Origin: Sphingomonas ginsenosidimutans
Lineage (GTDB): Bacteria; Pseudomonadota; Alphaproteobacteria; Sphingomonadales; Sphingomonadaceae
Assembly (NCBI RefSeq): GCF_002374835.1
Contig: NZ_NWVD01000003.1
Span: 62,001 to 126,000 of the forward strand
Direction of reading: 5' to 3'
Length of the DNA stretch: 64,000 nt
Shown here: one piece after another, positions 30,266 through 38,958 of the stretch
Layout: each line of letters begins with the position of its first letter
How positions within the stretch are numbered: position 1 is the first letter of the stretch
The notes under the pieces: generated by a model
What the model was told of the DNA's origin: nothing
Seen by the model: the letters and a program-made list of their open reading frames with translations, nothing else
Databases searched by the model: none
Translations under genes and position numbers: made by a program

Positions 30266-32773
30266 TCACGATCGTCCCCAGTCCGCCAGCGCGGCAAAGG
30301 CATTGTCCGGGGCCGGACGCACCGACGGCGCGGGCGCGCGTCCCCGGCCGCGCCAGACATAGCGCGTCACCCCTTCGCTGTCGGGGGCGGGACGGAACCC
30401 CAGTTCCGCCATCAACCGCGCGATCGTCCCCGGCTCCAGCCCGATCGACACCGCCAGCGCCGGATCGAGAACGAAGGGCGCGCGCGGCGATGCGGCATCG
30501 CGCGCATCGTGCACCGCGCGCGCGATCCGTTCGACCATGTCGATTCGCACCGCCTGCGCCGCGATCGGGCGATAGCCCATCGCCGGCACCGCGCCGGGCG
30601 CGCCGCGCGGGAATATCGTCGCGCCCTGCGCCGGCGCCATCGTCCGGGGGGCACCGGCGGCCTGCAACAGCGCGCGGCGCCACGGCTGCGCGGCGGGCTT
30701 GAGCAGCCGCGGGTCGAACAGGTCGAGCGCGCCGATCGTCACCCCCTGCCGCCGCAACCAGCGGCGCTGGTCGGGCGTCAGCGCGTCGACCGACGAACGC
30801 AGCGGCAATCGCTCGGCAAAGCCGCCGCCCGCCTCCAGCGCGCCGGCGATGCTGCGCAGCGCAGGGCCGGCCGCCTTCGCCCGCGCCGCTTCCGACAGCG
30901 CGGCCAGCGCGGGCAGTGCCGCGGCGGCGGCGGTCGCCACCCAGTCGCGCAGCCGCGCCGCGACCCGGTCGCGCACGCCCGCGTCGAGGCAATCGAGCGC
31001 GGGATCGAGCACGAGCTGCGGCCGCATCAGCGACGGCCCGCGCGCCAGCCGCGCGACCGCCAGTCCGTGCGATAGGATCGCGCCGTCTTCCGCCAGCGCG
31101 AAGCCGTCGTCCTGCGCCGCGATCAGCGTTTCGGCGCGGCGCCGCCGCTCCCCCGCCAGCCGCTTCTCGGCGGTAGCCAGCAACAGGCGCTTGTCCGCGG
31201 CATTGGCATCGGGTGCGACCAGGAAACGAAAGCCCTCAAGCCTGCCGATCGGGTGGGTGTCGATCGTCACCTCGCCCCCGGCATCGATCTCGACCGGCAG
31301 CGCCCCCGCCCCGCCACCGATCTTGCGCGCCAGCGCGGTCGTCCGCTTGTCGACGAACCGCTGTGTCAGCCCGGCGTGGAGCGCATCGGACAGGCGCTCC
31401 TCGATCGCCAGCGTGCGTGCGGCCCAATGCGCCGGATCGGCGAGCCAGTCGGAACGCTGCGCGATATAGGCCCAGCTGCGGATCGCCGCGATCCGCCCCG
31501 CGATCGTCTCGACATCGCCCTCGACGCGGTCGAGCCGCGCGACCTCGTCCGCGAACCATCGGTGCGGGATATGCCCCTGCGCCAGATAGCCGAACACGCG
31601 CCCGACAAAGCGCGCATGGGGATCGAGGCCCAGCTTGGCGAAATCGGGGATGCCGCACGCCGCCCACAGCCGCGCGACATTGTCCCCGCGCGCCCGCTCG
31701 CGCACGCCGGCCTCCTCGGCCAGCCGCTTCAGCACCTTGACGTCGATCGCCTCGGGCGCAGGGCGCAGCCGTTCGTGATCGGGGCGCCGCGCCAAGCTGG
31801 CGATCAGCGCGTCGAGACTGGACAGGTCCGGCTCGCCCTCGCGCCAGTACAGCCAGTCGAGCTTCGGGAAGCGATGCCCCTCGATCGCGGCGACCTCCTC
31901 CGGCTCGAACGCATCCGGCCCCTCGGCGACCAGCGCGCCGAACGTCCCGTCGCGCTGGTGCCGTCCGGCCCGCCCGGCGATCTGCGCCATTTCCGCCACC
32001 GTCAGCCGACGGCGCTGATAGCCGTCGAACTTGGTCAGCCCGGCGAAGGCGACATGCCCGACGTCGAGGTTCAGCCCCATGCCGATCGCGTCGGTCGCCA
32101 CCAGGTAATCGACCTCGCCCGCCTGGAACATCGCGACCTGTGCATTGCGGGTGCGCGGCGACAGCGCCCCCATCACCACCGCCGCCCCGCCGCGCAACCG
32201 CCGCAGCATCTCCGCGGTGGCATAGACTTCCTCTGCGGAGAAGGCGACGACCGCGGAGCGGCGCGGCAATCGCGACAGCTTCTTCGCACCGGCATAGCTG
32301 AGCGTCGAGAAGCGTGGCCGCTCGACGATCTCGACGCCGGGGATCAGCGCGCGCAGCACCGGGCGCAGCGCCTCCGACCCCAGGATCATCGTCTCCTCGC
32401 GCCCCCGCGCGCGCAGCAACCGGTCGGTGAAGACGTGCCCGCGCTCGCGGTCCGCGCCCAGTTGCGCCTCGTCCAGCGCGACGAACGCGACGTCGCGCTG
32501 CAGCGGCATGCTTTCGGCGGTGCACAGGAACCAGCGCGCGTCGGGCGGGACGATCCGCTCCTCCCCGGTGATCAGCGCCACCCGCTCGCGCCCCTTGATC
32601 GCGACGACGCGGTCATAGACCTCACGCGCCAGCAGGCGCAGCGGGAAGCCGATCATCCCGCTGGAATGCGCGCACATCCGCTCGATCGCGAGATGCGTCT
32701 TGCCGGTGTTGGTCGGCCCCAGCACGGCGGTGACGCGCGGGCGATCGTGAAGCGTCATGACGATGGTGTACAT
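30266..32773 (-). CDS. Suv3-like DExH-box RNA/DNA helicase
   Basis: A protein of about 835 residues, of the mitochondrial SUV3 type found in alphaproteobacteria. VTAVLGPTNTGKTHLAIERM is the Walker A region, VAFVALDEAQLGADRERGHVF the DExH-like box, and ATDAIGMGLNLDVGHVAF and MAQIAGRAGRHQRDGTFG are motifs V and VI. The last 200 residues are Ala/Arg-rich with a separate RNA-binding-like region. ATG 32773 or 32758 are both possible; no clear SD is visible. It leads an apparent operon with the S4 protein, fdxA and perhaps carD. Confidence 0.88.
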   Translation of the reverse strand: MYTIVMTLHDRPRVTAVLGPTNTGKTHLAIERMCAHSSGMIGFPLRLLAREVYDRVVAIKGRERVALITGEERIVPPDARWFLCTAESMPLQRDVAFVALDEAQLGADRERGHVFTDRLLRARGREETMILGSEALRPVLRALIPGVEIVERPRFSTLSYAGAKKLSRLPRRSAVVAFSAEEVYATAEMLRRLRGGAAVVMGALSPRTRNAQVAMFQAGEVDYLVATDAIGMGLNLDVGHVAFAGLTKFDGYQRRRLTVAEMAQIAGRAGRHQRDGTFGALVAEGPDAFEPEEVAAIEGHRFPKLDWLYWREGEPDLSSLDALIASLARRPDHERLRPAPEAIDVKVLKRLAEEAGVRERARGDNVARLWAACGIPDFAKLGLDPHARFVGRVFGYLAQGHIPHRWFADEVARLDRVEGDVETIAGRIAAIRSWAYIAQRSDWLADPAHWAARTLAIEERLSDALHAGLTQRFVDKRTTALARKIGGGAGALPVEIDAGGEVTIDTHPIGRLEGFRFLVAPDANAADKRLLLATAEKRLAGERRRRAETLIAAQDDGFALAEDGAILSHGLAVARLARGPSLMRPQLVLDPALDCLDAGVRDRVAARLRDWVATAAAAALPALAALSEAARAKAAGPALRSIAGALEAGGGFAERLPLRSSVDALTPDQRRWLRRQGVTIGALDLFDPRLLKPAAQPWRRALLQAAGAPRTMAPAQGATIFPRGAPGAVPAMGYRPIAAQAVRIDMVERIARAVHDARDAASPRAPFVLDPALAVSIGLEPGTIARLMAELGFRPAPDSEGVTRYVWRGRGRAPAPSVRPAPDNAFAALADWGRS

Positions 32774-32962
32774 CGGGTGTCGGCGCGCGCGATGCAATCA
32801 CTGTCGTACATGCCGCGCGACTCGGCGCGGCACGCCCACGCTTGGGCGCAGGCGCGCGCGCCAAGTCACCGGGTTAATTTGACTTTAGCCTTTGGCGTCC
32901 ACAACGCTCCCCACCTCACGCCGGGGGGTGTCGGCGTTCGTACAAAAGGGGCTGACGCGGGC

Positions 32963-34426
32963 GTGTTCCTACGCGAGCAACAGGGTTGGGAGTTTGCCGG
33001 CGGCGCGGGGACGCGCGCGTTCGGACGGCAATTGGTCCCGCTCGCGGACCGCAGCCTGTCCGACCGCCTGCGCATCGCCGCCGCCCATACCGACTGGACG
33101 CCCGACCTGGGGCAGCGGATCGGCAGCCGCGACTGGTGGCGCGGGCTGGCGACCTGCACCGCGCTGTGCGCGGGCGCGTGGATGCTGTCGCCCGGCTGGC
33201 ACCCGATCATGGGCTATGCCGCTCCGGTCGAAAGCGGCGCCGCGTTCGAGGAGACCCGCACCCAGTCGATCGCACCGATCGCGCTGGGCGCCACCACCGG
33301 CCGCCGGATGGCCGCCGGGGCGCTGGTCCGCCCGCTCGCCGAAACCCCCGAACGCCCGCAGGTGGAACTGACCGCCGCGCTTGCTGATGGCGATACGCTG
33401 CGCAACGCATTGCAGCGCGCCGGCGTCGGCGGCGGCGAGGCGGGGCGCGTCGCCGATCTGGTCGCCGGCGCGGTGAAGCTGGACGATATCCGCCCCGGCA
33501 CCGTCCTGTCGCTGACGCTGGGACGGCGCGCGACGCGGTTCCAGCCGCGGCCGCTGGAACAGCTGGCGTTCCGCGCCGCCTTCGACCTCAACCTGACGAT
33601 CCGCCGCAGCGGCGACGACCTGTCGCTCGACCGGCGGCCGATCGCGATCGACCGTACCCCGTTGCGCGTGCGCGGGATCGTCGGCCCCAGCCTGTACCGC
33701 TCGGCGCGCGCCGCGGGCGTCCCCGCGCGAATCGTAGAAGGCTATATCAAGGCGCTGGCCGCGCGCATGCCGATCGGCGACGTGCGCGCGTCCGACACGT
33801 TCGAGATCGTCGCCGACCAGGCGCGCGCCGCGACCGGCGAGGTGGAGGTCGGCCAGCTGCAATATGCCGGGCTGGACCAGGGGCGGCGCAAGCTCCAGTT
33901 GGTCCGCTGGGGCGATCGCGACGGATCGGGCGGCAGTTTCCAGGATGCCGACGGCCAGTACGAACAGCGCGGCGGCATGGGGATGCCGGTCGCGGGCCGG
34001 GTCACCTCCACCTTCGGGATGCGGATGCACCCGCTGCTCGGCTTCATGCGGATGCACAAGGGCATGGATATCGCTGCCCCCTATGGCAGCCCGATCTATG
34101 CCGCGATCGACGGGGTGGTGCAGTTCGCCGGCCGATCGGGCGGCTACGGCAATTTCGTCAAGCTCGCGCACACCGGGGGCCTGGCCACCGGCTATGGCCA
34201 TATGAGCCGGATCGCAGTGGGCCCGGGCGCGCATGTGCGGCGTGGCCAGGTGATCGGCTATGTCGGATCGACCGGCATCTCCACCGGCCCGCACCTCCAC
34301 TGGGAAGTCTGGAAGAACGGCCGGCCGGTCAACCCGCGCTCGCTGTCGCTGTCCAGCGTCCAGGTGCTGTCGCGCGAGACGATGCGCGCGATGAAGGCGA
34401 AGATCGGGCGGCTGCTGGGTCGCTGA
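32963..34426 (+). CDS. M23-family metallopeptidase (LytM-type endopeptidase)
   Basis: A 487-residue cell-wall endopeptidase with one N-terminal membrane segment (about 60-80, ATCTALCAGAWMLSPGW). A LysM/OapA-like region follows (LADGDTLRNALQRAGV, then VARIVEGYIKAL). The M23 domain has MRMHPLLGFMRMHKGMDIAAPYGSPI (His and Asp ligands), YGHMSRIAVG and HLHWEVWKNGRPVNP (HxH). The zinc ligands are present, so it is predicted active on peptidoglycan cross-links. The GTG at 32963 gives the natural N-terminus; the longer ORF reads antisense through the helicase gene. Confidence 0.9.
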   Translation: MFLREQQGWEFAGGAGTRAFGRQLVPLADRSLSDRLRIAAAHTDWTPDLGQRIGSRDWWRGLATCTALCAGAWMLSPGWHPIMGYAAPVESGAAFEETRTQSIAPIALGATTGRRMAAGALVRPLAETPERPQVELTAALADGDTLRNALQRAGVGGGEAGRVADLVAGAVKLDDIRPGTVLSLTLGRRATRFQPRPLEQLAFRAAFDLNLTIRRSGDDLSLDRRPIAIDRTPLRVRGIVGPSLYRSARAAGVPARIVEGYIKALAARMPIGDVRASDTFEIVADQARAATGEVEVGQLQYAGLDQGRRKLQLVRWGDRDGSGGSFQDADGQYEQRGGMGMPVAGRVTSTFGMRMHPLLGFMRMHKGMDIAAPYGSPIYAAIDGVVQFAGRSGGYGNFVKLAHTGGLATGYGHMSRIAVGPGAHVRRGQVIGYVGSTGISTGPHLHWEVWKNGRPVNPRSLSLSSVQVLSRETMRAMKAKIGRLLGR

Positions 34427-34464
34427 CCGGCCCGGTCCGGGGCGGGGCGCGAACGTCGATCCGT

Positions 34465-36141
34465 CTAGCGGCCCAGCCGCCATCGCTGGATGGTGCGCGC
34501 GATGCTCTGATCCTCGCCCCCCTGTTCGCGCCACAGCTCCGAGAAGATCGGGTCGGCGGATGCCGGACGCTGATCCTCGTCCAGCGTGTCGAACGAGGCG
34601 CGGATCGGGATCGACACGCCCTCGCCGCAGATGATGCATTCGCGGTTGCGGAGCGCCGGCAGCGTGTCGAGGAAACCGCGCGCGCCCTCCGGCATCGCCG
34701 CGCGGACGAACGCCTGGTCCCGTTCGTTGTTGAGCCGCATCGCGATGATCGTGCCGCATTGCGACAACACGCCCTCGGCCAGATCGGACGGCCGCTGCGT
34801 CACCAGACCCAGCGAGACGCCATATTTGCGCCCCTCCTTCGCGATGCGACCCAGGATACGCGATACCGAACTGCCCGCCTCGCGATCGGAGGGGACGTAG
34901 CGGTGCGCCTCCTCGCACATCAGCAGGACGGGGCGGCGCGGTTCGTTGCGCGACCAGATCGCGAAGTCGAACACCATCCGGCTCAGCACCGCGACCACCA
35001 CCGACGTCACCTCGCTGGGGACGCCCGACAGGTCGATGATCGAGATCGGTCGGCCATCACCGGGCAGGCGGAACACGCGGCTGACGAACGCCGCCATCGA
35101 ATCGGCCACCAGCATCCCCGCGAACATGAACGCGTAGCGCGGGTCGCCCTTGATCTCGTCCAGCTTGTTCTTGATGCGCAGATAGGGCGCGACGTCGCCC
35201 GCGCGGTCCATCTTGCCCATTTCCTGTTGCAGGATCTGCGACAGGTCGCTCAGCAGATAGGGGACCGGCGCGTCGACGGTCAGCTTGGGAATGTCCTGTC
35301 CCAGCCGGCCCTTGGCGCGCGCGGCGAGCAGGCACTTGGCCAGGATGTCCGTTTCCAGCTGCCGGTCGGGGCCGCTCGACTGGAGCAGCACCTCGCAATG
35401 CTCCTCGAAATTCATCAGCCAGTACGGCATCTGCAGGTTCGACACGTCGAGCAATTCGCCGCGCCCGCGGAACGCGGCGCCATATTCGCCGTGCGGGTCG
35501 ATCATGACGATGTGCGCTTCCGGCGCGCTGTCGCACAGGCGATGCAGGATCAGCGCCGCCGCGGTCGACTTGCCGGTGCCGGTCGAGCCGAGGAGCGCGA
35601 AATGCTTGCCGAGCAGCGGATCGACGAACAGCGACGCGCGCACGTCGCGCGTGGGATAAACGCGGCCGATGGTGATGACGGGCTTGTCGCTGACCGCATA
35701 GACCTGTCGCAGATCCTCCTCGGTCATCGGATAGGCTTCGTCCCCCGGCATCGGATAGCGGGTCACACCGCGACGGAAGCCGCGCAGGCCGTCGCCGGCG
35801 GCATCCACCTGCGCCTCACCCATGAAATCGATCCGTGCGACGATCCGGTCGGTGCGGCCTTCCGACAGGCCGAGCGAGCGGACGCTGGCGACCAGCCAGC
35901 GATCGTCGACGCGCACCTTCACTTGCCCGCCCATTTGCCCCGCGGCGGCGACGATCGGATCGTGATGGCCCGCCAGCGGCGCGAGCGCCGCCACATCGAA
36001 CACCAGTTCGCTGCCCGCGCCGCCGACGCCGGAGACATAGCCGATCGGCTCGGACGTGGGCGCGCAGGCGCCGAAAGCGGCCTGGATCGCGCTGTGGAAA
36101 CTGCCGGTGGCGGACAGGTCGTTCAAACGGGCTTCTCGCAC
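34465..36141 (-). CDS. HerA-like ATPase (DUF87 domain)
   Basis: A 558-residue FtsK/HerA-superfamily ATPase. An N-terminal HAS-barrel-like region (about 15-130) leads to a Walker A (LLGSTGTGKSTAAALILHRL), a Walker B (IVMIDPHGEYGAAF) and a second acidic motif (VLLMCEEAHRYVPSDREAG). VTQRPSDLAEGVLSQCGTIIAMRLNNERDQAFV is the typical HerA C-terminal part. HerA proteins translocate on DNA, usually with the NurA nuclease, which is not seen here. Start is a GTG without a strong SD; a TTG start a few codons later is possible. Confidence 0.88.
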   Translation of the reverse strand: MREARLNDLSATGSFHSAIQAAFGACAPTSEPIGYVSGVGGAGSELVFDVAALAPLAGHHDPIVAAAGQMGGQVKVRVDDRWLVASVRSLGLSEGRTDRIVARIDFMGEAQVDAAGDGLRGFRRGVTRYPMPGDEAYPMTEEDLRQVYAVSDKPVITIGRVYPTRDVRASLFVDPLLGKHFALLGSTGTGKSTAAALILHRLCDSAPEAHIVMIDPHGEYGAAFRGRGELLDVSNLQMPYWLMNFEEHCEVLLQSSGPDRQLETDILAKCLLAARAKGRLGQDIPKLTVDAPVPYLLSDLSQILQQEMGKMDRAGDVAPYLRIKNKLDEIKGDPRYAFMFAGMLVADSMAAFVSRVFRLPGDGRPISIIDLSGVPSEVTSVVVAVLSRMVFDFAIWSRNEPRRPVLLMCEEAHRYVPSDREAGSSVSRILGRIAKEGRKYGVSLGLVTQRPSDLAEGVLSQCGTIIAMRLNNERDQAFVRAAMPEGARGFLDTLPALRNRECIICGEGVSIPIRASFDTLDEDQRPASADPIFSELWREQGGEDQSIARTIQRWRLGR

Positions 36142-36199
36142 GATGGCCGATGATTGCGCCGATGGTTACCGGGAAACGGTTAACGTACGGTGCAGCCGA

Positions 36200-36970
36200 T
36201 CACGTCCGCACGGCGATCCGCCCCGCGGCCCAGCCCAGCAGCACCGACAGTGCTACCGCGAACAGTCCGTAGAGGATCGCGTGACGATCCGCCGCCTGCG
36301 CCACGAACCGTTCGAACCCGGATTTGCGGATGTCGATGTCACGCACCGCCGCCGCCAGCACGCGCCCGTCGCGGATCAGGAAGGTTTCCGCGGTGAACCG
36401 TCCGACGGGAACGCGCGCGGGGATCGACACGCGCGCGCGGTACAACACGCCGTCGGTGATCTCCACCGCGCCCGGCGCCTCGTAGAACAGCCCTGCGCGA
36501 CGGCGCAGATCGACCAGCCCACGCGTGAAGCGGTCCTGCACCGCGGACGGTTCGGCCGAGGCGGGGGACAATTGGAGGCTGTCGAGCCCGAGTTCATAGA
36601 TGGCGCGGGTGCGCGCATCGACCACCTGGTCGAGCGGGCGCGACGAGGCGACCGCGTAGAACGACGGCGCCGAGCGATAGCGCAGCCGCCCGGCATTGAC
36701 CCAGATGCCCGCCACCTTTTCCTTTTCCCGGATCACGATCGACTGGGTCGGCCCCTTCACGACGATCACCACGTCGGTCGGGGCATCGTTCCGGGGCGAA
36801 CGTCCGCCGGGATCGAGAACGGCGCCGAACAGCAGCAGCTCGGCGCCGGTGAAGCTGTAGGCAATGTCGATGTTGCGCTGGGACACGTCGGGAACCAGCA
36901 CCGGCTTGGCCTGCGCGGTCAGCAGCGGTGCCGCCAGCCCCAGCCCCGCGGCGAACACCGCACGCCTCAC
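36200..36970 (-). CDS. TIGR02186-family transmembrane protein
   Basis: A 256-residue protein with a signal/N-terminal hydrophobic stretch (FAAGLGLAAPLLTA) and a C-terminal membrane segment (ILYGLFAVALSVLLGWAAG, about 230-250). Family stretches are VVIVVKGPTQSIVIREKEKVAGIWVNA and PSFYAVASSRPL. Function unknown. Its GTG overlaps the stop of the upstream TauE/SafE gene (GTGA), and genes of this family often sit beside TSUP exporters, so a shared role in sulfur-oxoanion export is likely. Confidence 0.85.
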   Translation of the reverse strand: MRRAVFAAGLGLAAPLLTAQAKPVLVPDVSQRNIDIAYSFTGAELLLFGAVLDPGGRSPRNDAPTDVVIVVKGPTQSIVIREKEKVAGIWVNAGRLRYRSAPSFYAVASSRPLDQVVDARTRAIYELGLDSLQLSPASAEPSAVQDRFTRGLVDLRRRAGLFYEAPGAVEITDGVLYRARVSIPARVPVGRFTAETFLIRDGRVLAAAVRDIDIRKSGFERFVAQAADRHAILYGLFAVALSVLLGWAAGRIAVRT

Positions 36971-37881
36971 GACAGCTCCACCGAATAGATGTCGTCGGGG
37001 CGCCAGCCCAGTCCCAGCCCGATCCGGAACGCCACCGCCAGCACCATCAGCGCCAGCGCGAGGCGCAGATATTCGGGCTTCGCACGCGCCGCGAACCGCG
37101 CGCCGACCTGCGCGCCCACCACCGACCCCACCAGCAGCAGCCCGGCCAGCACGATATCGACCGCCTTGGTCGTGGTGGCGTGGACCATCGTGGCGGCGGC
37201 GGTCACGAACAGGATCTGGAACAGGCTGGTCCCGACGACGACCTGCGTCGACATGCCCAGCAGGAAGATCATCGCGGGCACCAGCACGAAGCCGCCGCCC
37301 ACCCCCAGCAGGATCGTCAGGATGCCGGTCGCAAAGCCCAGCAGCAGCGGCGCGAGCGGCGAGATGTACAGGCCCGAGGCGTAGAAGCGCATCCGGAACG
37401 GCAGCGCCGCGACCAGCGGGTGGTGCCGCCGGCGGCGCGGCGGCGGGGCGCGGCGGCCGCGCGCCACCGCGATCGCCCCCACCGCCTCGCGCAGCATCAG
37501 CAGCCCGATGGTGCCGAGCAGCAGGACGTAGGTGATCGCGATCGTCGTATCGATTTGCCCCCATTGCTGAAGCAGCCGGAAGAGCCAGGCGCCGAACAGC
37601 GACCCCAGCACGCCGCCGGCCACCAGCACCCCGCCCATCACGGTGTCCACCCCGCCGCGGCGGAAATGCGCGAACACGCCCGAGACGCTGGCGCCGGTCA
37701 CCTGCGACGCCGCCGACGCGGCGGCGACGGTCGGCGGAATGCCGTAGACGATCAGCAGCGGCGTCGTCAGGAATCCGCCGCCGACGCCGAACATGCCCGA
37801 CAATAGCCCGACGCCGGCCCCGAGCGCGATCATCACCCAGGCGTTCACCGACAGGTTCGCGATCGGCAGGTAGATGTCCAT
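36967..37881 (-). CDS. TauE/SafE (TSUP)-family sulfite/organosulfonate exporter
   Basis: A 304-residue integral membrane protein with about 8 hydrophobic segments. It contains the duplicated glycine-rich TSUP signature GLLSGMFGVGGGFLTTPLL and TGILTILLGVGGGFVLVPAMI. Family members export sulfite or organosulfonates. A basic, His-rich loop (RRAPPPRRRRHHP, about 145-157) separates the two halves. It overlaps the TIGR02186-type gene by 4 nt. The substrate is not specified by the sequence. Confidence 0.92.
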   Translation of the reverse strand: MDIYLPIANLSVNAWVMIALGAGVGLLSGMFGVGGGFLTTPLLIVYGIPPTVAAASAASQVTGASVSGVFAHFRRGGVDTVMGGVLVAGGVLGSLFGAWLFRLLQQWGQIDTTIAITYVLLLGTIGLLMLREAVGAIAVARGRRAPPPRRRRHHPLVAALPFRMRFYASGLYISPLAPLLLGFATGILTILLGVGGGFVLVPAMIFLLGMSTQVVVGTSLFQILFVTAAATMVHATTTKAVDIVLAGLLLVGSVVGAQVGARFAARAKPEYLRLALALMVLAVAFRIGLGLGWRPDDIYSVELS

Positions 37882-37920
37882 CGTGCGCCCGTCGCTAGCG
37901 AATTCGCGCGCTGCGCGCCA

Positions 37921-38958
37921 TCAGAAGTCGGTGCCGATCGACAGCGCCGGGCCGGACACGGGCCGCGCATCGCCCGCGATCCGCTGGCGCCAGTCGAACG
38001 AGACGCGCAGCGCGCGGGTGCCAAGCGGCAGCGTGATCGCGGCGGAGGGGCCGATGTCCAGCCGCGCGGCACCGCGCTGCGCCGCGCCCCATGCGCCGAT
38101 CCCCAGATCGAGCGCGATGCCGCCGCTGGCGCCGGCCACCGGGCGCGCCACGCGCAGCGCGCCGTCGGCATAGCCCTCCCCGCCGCCGCGCGCGATCACC
38201 CCAGCCTGTCCGTAACCGTCGAGGCGGAAACCGAGCGCGAGCGGCTGGTCGCCGACCCCGCCGACCGCCCCCAGCGCGAACCCGCCGGCGGTGCGCGCGA
38301 TGCCGATGCGGCGTTCGGCGACCAACCGCAGCGGGCTGCCGCGCAGGCGCCATTCCACGCCGATCGCCGCTTCCTGCTGGCGGGTGGACAAGGCGCCGGC
38401 GATGCGGCCGGCGATCGCCAGTCCGCCGTGATCGTCGAGCGCATAGGCGATGCGCGCGCCCGCCTGGCTGCCGCCCAGTTGCGGCGTCGCGACGCCGCCC
38501 GGCTGCCGCCCGCCGCGTGCGACCGCCCAGAGGCTCGCCGACCAGCGGCCTGGCCCGGCGGGCGGCGGCTCGGCATTGCCGTAACGGACCAGCCCCAGCA
38601 TCGCGAGCGTATAGGCGTCGGGGCGCGGCCCGTGATCGTGGGCCGGCGAAGCCGGAGGCGGCATGCGATACAGCTCCGGCGGCTGCCGCATCGCCAGTCT
38701 GGCGGGATGGCCGCGGAGCGCCAGCGGTGGGATCGCGCGAGTCGTCGGCCATTGCGGCAGCGGATCGCCCGCGATCGCCAGCGTGGTGCGCCGGGCGTAC
38801 CGGTCGGCGATCTCCAGCGCGGCGGGCGCAGCGGGCGGGCGCGGTTCTTCCCGCCGCGCGACGACCGGCGGGGCGGGCCAGACGCACCAGATGCGTATCG
38901 CCACCCAGCCGCCCAGCACCACCGCCAGGAACCGCAGCGGCCGCCCGCCGCGCCTCAC
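37921..38958 (-). CDS. Probable outer-membrane partner of NfrB-like glycosyltransferase
   Basis: About 345 residues. A single N-terminal membrane anchor (FLAVVLGGWVAIRIWCVWP) is followed by a proline-rich segment. The C-terminal half consists of alternating strands (GVEWRLRGSPLRLVAERRIG, FALGAVGGVGDQPLALGFRLD) and ends in an aromatic residue (SIGTDF), reminiscent of an NfrA-type C-terminal barrel. Its GTG overlaps the stop of the glycosyltransferase (GTGA). In E. coli NfrA and NfrB form a pair; equivalence here is inference. An anchor plus barrel is unusual, so localisation is uncertain. Confidence 0.6.
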   Translation of the reverse strand: MRRGGRPLRFLAVVLGGWVAIRIWCVWPAPPVVARREEPRPPAAPAALEIADRYARRTTLAIAGDPLPQWPTTRAIPPLALRGHPARLAMRQPPELYRMPPPASPAHDHGPRPDAYTLAMLGLVRYGNAEPPPAGPGRWSASLWAVARGGRQPGGVATPQLGGSQAGARIAYALDDHGGLAIAGRIAGALSTRQQEAAIGVEWRLRGSPLRLVAERRIGIARTAGGFALGAVGGVGDQPLALGFRLDGYGQAGVIARGGGEGYADGALRVARPVAGASGGIALDLGIGAWGAAQRGAARLDIGPSAAITLPLGTRALRVSFDWRQRIAGDARPVSGPALSIGTDF

